This document shows, piece after piece, positions 17,607 to 24,531 of a stretch of DNA of 64,000 bases. A model generated the notes under the pieces. That model was not told the origin of the DNA. It was given only the letters and a program-made list of their open reading frames with translations, and searched no databases. Every line of letters begins with the position of its first letter. Position 1 is the stretch's first letter. The DNA comes from an uncultured Verrucomicrobiota bacterium. GTDB taxonomy: Bacteria; Verrucomicrobiota; Verrucomicrobiia; Opitutales; Opitutaceae. The stretch spans positions 1 to 64,000 of the forward strand of contig CAIQAB010000015.1 of the NCBI GenBank assembly GCA_903869675.1. Reading direction: 5' to 3'. A program made the translations under genes and the position numbers.

Positions 17607-18320
17607 TTAGGGACGGTTATGTAGTAATTGTTGCGGCCATGGAAATGCCGCCAGTAAGGCGGGCAGGATTTCGCCGCTCATAAATGAATCTATCGGCTTA
17701 TTTGATGAAATTCGCAGAAAAAGTTGCTCTTCTCTCTGGTGTAGGCCTTTGGAGAATAAATCATTTATGGCGGAATGCCAAGGGGGTGTGCCCTCGTTTC
17801 CATAGGTTTTTGATTCACTGCCTACTATATGCCAGAACCATACATACTCAGTCACTCCATTTGCGGAAAAAACTCTATTCTCGCCACGAGGAAGCTGAAA
17901 CTCTGTATTTGTTTTTACATTAACCAGCGGTGCTTTGAAATCAGGTGTGGGGCCTCCTGTTTTTTTAACCCACCCAGCCTGAACCCAGCAGACGTCGGGA
18001 GTGTGAACGGCGATGAGGCGGTGGGACATTTTACCTGGCGTCCAGTAGGCGATGTAGACGGACAGGCGTTCGCCGGAGGCATTGGTGTAGTCAACAAACA
18101 CGCCGTCATCGAAATTGAGGATTTCGCCCACCGCCTGCTTAAGTTCCTCCGAATCGGCGATGGGTTTTTCTGTCATGGACCAGCCGGAGGGGGCGGGCGG
18201 GAGCAGATCGTTTAGCCGACTAGTGAAACGGGCCTCGGGAATATGGGTAGTGCCGTAGATCACCAGACCTACAGCCACAACCAGCAAGCCCAGCGAGGAA
18301 AAGATCGTCCATCTGCGCAT
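17607..18320 (-). CDS. EpsI-like exosortase-associated protein (DUF3485 type)
   Basis: This 237-residue protein has one N-terminal membrane helix (about 8-22) and a periplasmic domain. The central block is VYIAYWTPGK, then HTPDVCW (His106 to Cys111) and QAGW, which is the hallmark of EpsI proteins linked to exosortase and exopolysaccharide loci. EpsI is often fused to or encoded beside the exosortase, but none is visible here. It is the first gene of a minus-strand operon with the glucose phosphotransferase and a glycosyltransferase. The role of EpsI itself is not established, beyond its association with exopolysaccharide and PEP-CTERM systems. Confidence 0.8.
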   Translation of the reverse strand: MRRWTIFSSLGLLVVAVGLVIYGTTHIPEARFTSRLNDLLPPAPSGWSMTEKPIADSEELKQAVGEILNFDDGVFVDYTNASGERLSVYIAYWTPGKMSHRLIAVHTPDVCWVQAGWVKKTGGPTPDFKAPLVNVKTNTEFQLPRGENRVFSANGVTEYVWFWHIVGSESKTYGNEGTPPWHSAINDLFSKGLHQREEQLFLRISSNKPIDSFMSGEILPALLAAFPWPQQLLHNRP

Positions 18321-18325
18321 TTATG

Positions 18326-18361
18326 GTCAAAAATCTCATTTATCCAGTCAACGATTGTCAA
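18326..18361 (-). promoter_or_regulatory. Triple TTGAC direct repeat in the epsI-like promoter region
   Basis: Read on the minus strand, TTGAC occurs three times, at plus coordinates 18357-18361, 18347-18351 and 18326-18330. The spacings are 10 and 21 bases, close to one and two helical turns. The first copy with its next base (TTGACA) could be a -35 element with a weak TGAGAT 17 bases on. The phasing also suits a regulator that binds direct repeats. It lies just upstream of the EpsI-like start. Confidence 0.4.
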
Positions 18362-18461
18362 AAACTTAATAGGATCACGCAGGAATGTGAAGGGGGGTAA
18401 GAAAATCTGGCGGGGTGATTAGGTAGTGGTTTGAAGTTAAACGATGAGCCAGGTGGTAGCT

Positions 18462-18502
18462 CGACCAGCGGGCTTATGCTTGAAAGAAGGGGGGGCTGGT
18501 CG
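18462..18502 (+). repeat. Inverted repeat ahead of the glycosidase gene
   Basis: CGACCAGC (18462-18469) and GCTGGTCG (18495-18502) are exact inverted copies separated by 25 bases that include a G7 run. They end 14 bases before the ATG of the glycosidase-like gene. A TTGAAA at 18480-18485 lies inside the loop at the right distance (37 bases) for a promoter with a very short leader. It could be an operator or a leader hairpin. Confidence 0.4.
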
Positions 18503-18516
18503 TTTGGTTCTTTTTT

Positions 18517-20679
18517 ATGCGCACTGCTATTTTCATTCTGGGCCTGGGAGTCGGTTTAACCGGCGTGGCCAACCTCGGCGCGGCCTCTTATGATTCGGCT
18601 ATTTCCGGTGTTCAGGCGGCGGCTATCATGCCAACCGTGGAGGGAGCGGGTCTGGCTGGGCGGAGCGGGGATTGGTTAAGAATTCGCGGTCTGCATCAGG
18701 TGGAGATGGATCCGGTCAAGCGCGTGGCCGAGCGCGAGGCAATGGCAGCTCTGCATACGAAGGGTTATCAGTTGTCCTGCCTGACGCGTTGCGATCCGGC
18801 GGGTTGGGCTGGAGTTCGGCCCGGAAAAGGGGCTGGTAACCGGTCTCCGCTCGACCTGCGCGAGGCTTTTGCGCGGGGATGCGAGCTGAGGGAAGCTTAT
18901 GGCGATTTGGTGGATGCGTGGGAATTCGACAACGAGCCCGATATCCTGTCTTTTACCGATAACGCGGATGTCTTCGCCGCTTACCATAAGGCAATCGCGC
19001 TGGGACTGGGATTGGGGCGCGAGGACAGCCGGCGTGAGGCTCGGGCGCTCGTTTTGATGGCGGCTCCGGGTTTGCCTCCTGGGCCACATTTCGAACAGCT
19101 TGGCCGTAATGGATATTTCTCTTACACGGAAGGGTTTAACTTTCATTATTACGGGTTCGCGCGGGATTTCACCGGCGTTTATGAGCAGTTCCGCGACGCA
19201 GTGGGGGCGTCGGGTTCGCGGGCCGGAGGCTCGGTGCTGCCGCGGGGTGGGGTGAGCGAGACGCGGCGTTGGCCGGTTTTTATCACGGAGTGGGGGTATA
19301 GCCTGCTGGATGGCGTCGAGGCGCGGACTACCGAGGGGCGGGTGCGGCAGTGGCGGTTTTTCCAAGATGTAGCGCGGCAAACGGAGCGGTTCGGCGTGGC
19401 GGCGCCGATGGCGTTTTTGATCCCGCCCTACTTCGAGCACAATATGAAGGAGTTTGGTCTCACTATGACTTCGGCCACGGGATTAAATTTCCGGCCGGAG
19501 CATTTTGGGGCGAAAAAGGCCGAGCCTTGGATGGAGGGCATCGGGGCGAAGTGGGGGGATGCAGGCTGGGTGGCCTCGCCGGCACTGGCGTGGTTGGAGG
19601 CCCGAGCGGCCGAGGGGGGACGTCGCCGCGTGCGCGACTGGGTGGTGCGCACGGAGAAGGCTTCGCCGGTGGTGCTGGATTTTATCGCAGGCTGGGCGAC
19701 GCAGGCGGTGAAGGCGTGCGACGGGTATTTTTTGTGCGACATGGATTATCTCAACGGAAAGGATCTGCCCCGGCGGCTCGGGCGCGGGACCGTCGTGCTG
19801 TATAATTTCGGGACCGAGGCGGCGGACGTAAAGCTGGCGTGGCCGGTTGAGTTATTGCCGATGGACGCGGAAGGGCCGCTCACGGGTAACTGGCGGCTGG
19901 AGCCGGGGGAGCGGCGCGAGGTGCCGGTGATGGCTTCGGTCGACGGGGATGGCTACCGGCTCACCGAGGTCTCGCTGGCGGCGGAGGTGCAGGTGGGTGA
20001 GGCGCGCACGATCGCGCGGTGGGCGAGCCGGTTTTATCCCAATCCGGCCGGCATGCTGGAGGCGGCGCGGCGGGATTTTCGTTTCGGGCTGGAGCACACG
20101 GCGGCGAATCGGCGACTGGTGGAGCATCGTTCGCTCGCACCGGAGGAGCCTGCGCTGCGGCGGGACGGACGCTGGCTGGTGACGGAAGGCGTGGCGGTGG
20201 AGGAGATCGACGGGGGCTGGCGGTTTCACCTGACCCGCTTTCCCGGGGTGGGTATGCGCCCGGCGGTGGCCGAGCTACCCTTGCCGACCGGGTGGCATTT
20301 TGAATCGGATGAGGTTTTCTCGTTTAACTACCGGCTCCTCGATGGGCCGGGGGCGGTGGATCTGCGCTGGGATCATCCGGACGCCACCCGGCGGCGGCAG
20401 ACGGGTAATTTCGGTATGATCGCGGAGCCGTATTTCCGGACGACCGACGGGAAACTATTTTCGGCGGGCTCGCGACTCTCCCCGAGCCTGCGCTGGGGGC
20501 GGTTTCAACATGGGGCGGAGGCCTTTGGCATGCGTTTCCTGGGGCGGACTGCTCCGCCTTGGCGCTTTGAAGAAAACCAGCCGGCGGCGCTGGTGTTTTT
20601 CCTGCGGCCGAGCCGTCTGCCGGCGGTTTTCGAGGTGCAGGATCCACATCTCGCGCGCTGGACCGTGGGTGGGCGTTGA
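18517..20679 (+). CDS. Secreted clan GH-A-like glycoside hydrolase
   Basis: This 720-residue protein starts with a cleavable-looking signal peptide (residues 1-23, ending NLGAAS). The first 370 residues look like a TIM-barrel glycosidase: WEFDNEPD gives a candidate acid/base Glu140 and VFITEWGYS a candidate nucleophile Glu258, the NEP and E pair expected on strands 4 and 7 of clan GH-A (GH5, GH39 and relatives). The rest is beta-rich and unassigned. It borders the polysaccharide locus, much as PslG borders the Psl genes, so it may trim or release the polymer. Family and substrate are not resolved. Confidence 0.65.
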   Translation: MRTAIFILGLGVGLTGVANLGAASYDSAISGVQAAAIMPTVEGAGLAGRSGDWLRIRGLHQVEMDPVKRVAEREAMAALHTKGYQLSCLTRCDPAGWAGVRPGKGAGNRSPLDLREAFARGCELREAYGDLVDAWEFDNEPDILSFTDNADVFAAYHKAIALGLGLGREDSRREARALVLMAAPGLPPGPHFEQLGRNGYFSYTEGFNFHYYGFARDFTGVYEQFRDAVGASGSRAGGSVLPRGGVSETRRWPVFITEWGYSLLDGVEARTTEGRVRQWRFFQDVARQTERFGVAAPMAFLIPPYFEHNMKEFGLTMTSATGLNFRPEHFGAKKAEPWMEGIGAKWGDAGWVASPALAWLEARAAEGGRRRVRDWVVRTEKASPVVLDFIAGWATQAVKACDGYFLCDMDYLNGKDLPRRLGRGTVVLYNFGTEAADVKLAWPVELLPMDAEGPLTGNWRLEPGERREVPVMASVDGDGYRLTEVSLAAEVQVGEARTIARWASRFYPNPAGMLEAARRDFRFGLEHTAANRRLVEHRSLAPEEPALRRDGRWLVTEGVAVEEIDGGWRFHLTRFPGVGMRPAVAELPLPTGWHFESDEVFSFNYRLLDGPGAVDLRWDHPDATRRRQTGNFGMIAEPYFRTTDGKLFSAGSRLSPSLRWGRFQHGAEAFGMRFLGRTAPPWRFEENQPAALVFFLRPSRLPAVFEVQDPHLARWTVGGR

Positions 20680-20718
20680 AATGATTTCGGGCAGGGATTA
20701 ACTACGAACGCGCGAATA

Positions 20719-20735
20719 GTCCGGGATTACCGGAC
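20719..20735. terminator. Small hairpin between convergent genes
   Basis: GTCCGG (20719-20724) and CCGGAC (20730-20735) pair around a five-base loop between the convergent glycosidase and Prc genes. There is no U-run, so this is at best a weak bidirectional terminator or a processing hairpin. Confidence 0.3.
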
Positions 20736-20763
20736 CCGCCCCGGGGGGCTAACTGCCAACCGC

Positions 20764-22971
20764 TCAGTGTTCGCCTGCAACCCTGGGTGGAGAACGGAGG
20801 GCGCGCAGGTCTTCGAGGATGCGCAGGCTCTCGCGGAGGTAGACGTCCATTTTGGCGTAGCGGGTGTCGTTGTCGGTCTCGGAATCTTCCTCGTCGAGGT
20901 TCTCTTCACTGGTGGGATCGTCGGGCTTTTTTTCCGCCTTTATGCGCGGAGGCGGCGGGGGGGAGACGAAGAACTCGGTGAACGGGTAGGCTTCCGTCGC
21001 TTCGAGTGCCTTGCGGGTGGTGGTGCTCTCGTCGCGGAAGGCCTTATCGGCGACCTTGCCGGCGCGGCGCTGCTCGAGGTTTAGTGAAACGGTCTTCTCG
21101 GCCTGGCGGTCCTTAAAGCGGGCGATGGATTTTTTCAGCAGGGCGAACTCGGGAAGGTGTTCCAACCGGTCGGTGCTGCGGGCGCGGAGGATGGCGAGGG
21201 ATTCGGGGGGGAGCTTGGTGGCGTCGTAGAGGCTGGGAGAGATTTCATCCCACGCGAGGGCGTGGGGCAGGTCCTGTTCACCGATCGGCAGGAACTCATC
21301 TACAGAGGGGATGATGAGGTCGGGCACGACCCCCTTTAGTTGAGTGGAGGCGCCGCTGGGTAGGTAGAATTTTTGCACGGTGACCTTGGTGGCGCCGGCG
21401 GTTTGGCCCTTGCGGGCGAGTTGGGGGATCACGTTACCCATCTCGATCACGGTCTGGACGGTGCCTTTGCCGTGGGTGGAGGTGTCGCCGATCACGAGGG
21501 CGCGGCCGTAATTTTGGAGGGCACCGGCGACGATCTCCGAGGCGGAGGCGCTGAAACGCGAGGTCAGGACGACGAGCGGCCCGTCGTAGGCGACGGCGGG
21601 GTCGCGGTCCTCCTCGATCTTCACCTCGCCGGCATAGTTCTTCACCTGCACGACGGGCCCGGAGGGGATGAACAGGCCGGTCAGGGAGACGGCTTCGCCG
21701 AGCAGGCCGCCGCCGTTGCGCCGGAGGTCGAGCACGAGGCCTTCGATTTTTTGCTCTTTTAGCCGTGTGATCAGCGTCTTGATATCATCGGTGGCGGAGT
21801 TCTGGTCCTTTGACTCGCGGCTGTCGCGACCGTAAAAGGTAGGCAGGGTGATGACGCCGAGGGCGCGGGGCTGGCCGTCGTTGCCTGGCACTTGGAAAAC
21901 GGCGGCGTGGGCGCGGGCGGAGTCGAGATTGATGAGGTCGCGCACGATCACGATCTCCTTCCGCACAGCGGCGTCTTCGGCATCGGCGGGTTGGACGAGC
22001 AGGCGGACTTTGGTGCCTTTTTCGCCGCGGATCATCTGCACGATGCGACGCAGTTTCATGCCGACTACTTCGACGAATTCGGAATCAGCCTGGGCGACGG
22101 CGAGGATTTTATCGTTTGGCTTGAGGGAGCGGGAAAGGTCGGCGGGGCCACCGGGGATGATCTCCTTCAGCACGCATACATCCTCGTCGATGCTGAGGAG
22201 AGCGCCGATGCCGAAGAGCTGCAGGCGCATGTTAATGCTGAAATCGTCGTAGGTGTCGGGTGAGAAATAGTTGGAGTGGGGGTCGTAGAGCCCGGCGATG
22301 GCGGTGAGGAAGATCTCGGCTACATCGCCAGACTCGATGTCATCGAGGTTTTTCAGCAGGCGTTCGTAGCGTTTGGCGATTTTCGTGCGCGCCTCGTCGA
22401 GGGTCTTTTTGTTCAGGATTTCCTGGAGCAGCTCGAATTTCAGGCGTTGTTCCCAAAGGGTGTCGGCGGCTGACGCGTCGGCGGGCCAGGGGAGTTCGCG
22501 CCGGTCGATTTCGTAGTCGTCCGCGCCGGTGAAATCGAAGTCGCCGGTCAGGCGGCGGTGGATCCACTGGATGCGCTCTCGCACGCGTTGTTCGTGACGG
22601 GCGTGGATGGCGAAGGCGGCGTCGAGGCGTCCGAGGGTCGCGAGGTTCCAGTAGAGCGAGTCGGGTCGAAACTGGTCCTGAAACTCCTGTAAATCGGAGG
22701 CGAGGAGGAACAGGCGTTGGCCGTCGAGCGCCTTAAAGGTGTTCGGGATTACCTCAGCGTAGCTGGCGGGGGTGACTTGGTCTCGGTTAAAGTGCACCTC
22801 CTCGAGCAAGCGGATGAGGCCGCGCAACTCCAGCGACAGCCCGGCGGTGGGTTTAAGTTCATGTGGCGAGGCCGGGTTGGCAGCCGAGGCGGCCGAGGGC
22901 GGGCTGGGTTGGGCGAGGGCCAGCAGCGGGGCTAAAAGCAGGAAAAGGAGCGAACGAAGGCGAAAACGCAT
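20764..22971 (-). CDS. prc: C-terminal (tail-specific) processing protease
   Basis: This 735-residue periplasmic protease of family S41 has a signal peptide (1-20) and an N-terminal helical domain. A PDZ domain lies near residues 245-335 and the catalytic core near 370-570. The catalytic Ser is most likely Ser476 in FSASASEI and the Lys is Lys502 in GKGTVQ, with LVLDLRRNGGG just before. The Prc-type C-terminal domain follows. It degrades periplasmic proteins with nonpolar C-termini and processes lipid-associated or division proteins. Length and domain order match Prc/Tsp rather than the shorter CtpA. The start is preceded by a pyrimidine-rich leader. It is convergent with the glycosidase gene. 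Confidence 0.93.
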   Translation of the reverse strand: MRFRLRSLLFLLLAPLLALAQPSPPSAASAANPASPHELKPTAGLSLELRGLIRLLEEVHFNRDQVTPASYAEVIPNTFKALDGQRLFLLASDLQEFQDQFRPDSLYWNLATLGRLDAAFAIHARHEQRVRERIQWIHRRLTGDFDFTGADDYEIDRRELPWPADASAADTLWEQRLKFELLQEILNKKTLDEARTKIAKRYERLLKNLDDIESGDVAEIFLTAIAGLYDPHSNYFSPDTYDDFSINMRLQLFGIGALLSIDEDVCVLKEIIPGGPADLSRSLKPNDKILAVAQADSEFVEVVGMKLRRIVQMIRGEKGTKVRLLVQPADAEDAAVRKEIVIVRDLINLDSARAHAAVFQVPGNDGQPRALGVITLPTFYGRDSRESKDQNSATDDIKTLITRLKEQKIEGLVLDLRRNGGGLLGEAVSLTGLFIPSGPVVQVKNYAGEVKIEEDRDPAVAYDGPLVVLTSRFSASASEIVAGALQNYGRALVIGDTSTHGKGTVQTVIEMGNVIPQLARKGQTAGATKVTVQKFYLPSGASTQLKGVVPDLIIPSVDEFLPIGEQDLPHALAWDEISPSLYDATKLPPESLAILRARSTDRLEHLPEFALLKKSIARFKDRQAEKTVSLNLEQRRAGKVADKAFRDESTTTRKALEATEAYPFTEFFVSPPPPPRIKAEKKPDDPTSEENLDEEDSETDNDTRYAKMDVYLRESLRILEDLRALRSPPRVAGEH

Positions 22972-23028
22972 GGAAGAGTAGAAACGAAGCGGTGGGGAAA
23001 GTTGCGTGATGGCAAGAAAGCGCTCGTT

Positions 23029-23913
23029 TTAGCGCGACTTTGGCGGGCGTGCCGCCTCGGTAAGAAAAGTCCTCTCGGCGGCGCTCAGGGAGTCGTAACC
23101 GAATTTGTCGATACGATCGAGCAGGCGATTTACCTCGGTGCGCGTCGCTGGGGAGACAGGCGGGGGAGGCTTCGGCGGGTCGAGATCCACTCGGCGGACG
23201 GTAGCGTAGTGTCGGGCGCTGCGGGCGACCCAGCGGGGTGGTTCCACTCTGGGACGGAGGGCATGCAGGACCGATCTCGGGTCGAGAAAAAGCCGTTGGA
23301 AAAGCCAACCGGTCGCGAGGCCGCCGAGGTGGGCCGAATGCGCTACGCCGGAGAGGGCTTCGCGGTTGGTGAAGGCGCGGAGCGTCAAACCGGCAAGATC
23401 CAAGGTTATGAAACCGATCAGCAGCCACCAAGCGGGCATGGTTTCTTGCCAAAAGGGAAAGGCGACGGGACGGCGAGGATCTTGGGCGACGAACGCCCCC
23501 AAGTAGGCCATACCGATGCCGGAAGCTCCGATCATGTAGCCCGGATTGGTTCCGTTTACGCCGAGCCAGACGAGGCCGGCGCCGAGGGCTCCGAGCACGC
23601 TCAGCGCGGCCAGACGGCCGGGGCCGATGCTTTCCTCGAGTTGGCGGCCCACGAAATACAGCCCGGAGAGATTGCACAGCAGGTGAAGGACTCCGCCGTG
23701 CAAAAGGGCGTGGGTGAGCAGAGTCCAAAAGTATCCGGCGCGCAGGCGGGAGAGCGACAAGGCGCCGCCTTCGATCGCAAGGTTTGAGCCGAACCAGATC
23801 GCCAGGACTTTTTGTGCCGCAAAAACCACGCCCAGGGTGATCAATAATCCGCGCAGGAATGACCCGGGACTACGATCGGCAGGGCGGTTGGGGACGGGGC
23901 AGAGGGGCGGCAT
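23029..23913 (-). CDS. Rhomboid family intramembrane serine protease
   Basis: This 294-residue protein has six predicted membrane helices. The catalytic Ser131 lies in GASGIG, His195 in AHSAHLGG, and the conserved HxxxN block is HLLCN (His77, Asn81). Rhomboids cut transmembrane substrates within the membrane. The C-terminal tail of about 80 residues ends in a short helical module (EVNRLLDRIDKFGYDSLS) also seen on other bacterial rhomboids. It follows prc on the same strand in reverse order (rhomboid first, 57-base gap), so co-transcription with the Prc protease is possible. Confidence 0.9.
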   Translation of the reverse strand: MPPLCPVPNRPADRSPGSFLRGLLITLGVVFAAQKVLAIWFGSNLAIEGGALSLSRLRAGYFWTLLTHALLHGGVLHLLCNLSGLYFVGRQLEESIGPGRLAALSVLGALGAGLVWLGVNGTNPGYMIGASGIGMAYLGAFVAQDPRRPVAFPFWQETMPAWWLLIGFITLDLAGLTLRAFTNREALSGVAHSAHLGGLATGWLFQRLFLDPRSVLHALRPRVEPPRWVARSARHYATVRRVDLDPPKPPPPVSPATRTEVNRLLDRIDKFGYDSLSAAERTFLTEAARPPKSR

Positions 23914-23938
23914 GGGTCCGAAAGATCAACCTAGTGGC

Positions 23939-23958
23939 GTCTGGTAAAAAAACCAGAC
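23939..23958. repeat. Inverted repeat in the rhomboid/ferredoxin spacer
   Basis: GTCTGGT (23939-23945) and ACCAGAC (23952-23958) are exact inverted copies around a six-base A loop. They lie in the divergent spacer 25 bp upstream of the rhomboid start. Read on the minus strand the loop is a T-run. This may be an operator for either gene. Confidence 0.4.
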
Positions 23959-24077
23959 ATCCGCGTCAGCCGCTGCAGAAATTCGAGAGATCGGCGCGGG
24001 CCTTGGCGGTTTGCATCGCTGACCCAGGGGAGCAGGGCTTTGGCGGTTGGGAGGGGCGGGGTGTCTGACGTGGCCGC

Positions 24078-24106
24078 TTGACAGCCAAGGGCGCGGGCTT
24101 TTGCTG
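24078..24106 (+). promoter_or_regulatory. Candidate promoter of the ferredoxin gene
   Basis: TTGACA (24078-24083) is a consensus -35 hexamer. The -10 would be the weak TTGCTG at 24101-24106 with a 17-base spacer. A start point near 24114 would leave almost no leader before the ATG at 24116. Confidence 0.4.
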
Positions 24107-24115
24107 CGCCCTTCC

Positions 24116-24352
24116 ATGGCTAACAAATCCGACAAGTGGGATCAAAACACCGGCGGCAAGTTCTATGTCGACCAGCAATGCATCGATTGCGATCTCTGCC
24201 GCGAGACCGCTCCCGCGTTCTTCACGCGCCACGACGAGGGCGGCTACTCCTTCGTTCACAAGCAACCGACCACCGAGGAGGAGATCTCCCTCTGCCGTGA
24301 GGCGCTCGAGGGTTGCCCGGTTGAGGCGATCGGTGAGGACGGCGACGCCTGA
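24116..24352 (+). CDS. Small 4Fe-4S ferredoxin
   Basis: This 78-residue protein has Cys22, Cys25 and Cys28 in CIDCDLC and Cys67 in EGCPVEAI, the ligand set of a single [4Fe-4S] cluster. An extra Cys60 is present. It is a soluble one-electron carrier; its partners are not evident from the context. The ATG at 24116 is chosen because the in-frame extension to 24047 has no family resemblance and runs through the likely promoter. A clear Rho-independent terminator follows, so it is probably a single-gene transcript. Confidence 0.9.
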   Translation: MANKSDKWDQNTGGKFYVDQQCIDCDLCRETAPAFFTRHDEGGYSFVHKQPTTEEEISLCREALEGCPVEAIGEDGDA

Positions 24353-24392
24353 GCCTGCTCGGCACCGGCCCTTCCGATTGCTCCCGTTTCTT

Positions 24393-24422
24393 ATCCCGCG
24401 TCCCTTTGGCGCGGGATTTTTT
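24393..24422 (+). terminator. Rho-independent terminator of the ferredoxin gene
   Basis: ATCCCGCG (24393-24400) pairs exactly with CGCGGGAT (24410-24417) around a nine-base loop and runs into a T6 stretch. The rest of the 179-bp spacer to the TonB receptor gene shows no cobalamin riboswitch or other recognised element. Confidence 0.85.
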
Positions 24423-24531
24423 GTGTTCGCCCCTCCAAGTTGCGCGGTTGGCGAGGTTGTTAATGTATATCTCTTGGCTTCTTTACTAAGCGCTTGCCTA
24501 CCGGCCGGGCGGCGGCTTTGGCTGCGGCATC

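Noticed and set aside
24423-24531. Cobalamin riboswitch upstream of the TonB receptor
   Set aside because: The spacer is too short and lacks a B12-box-like core.
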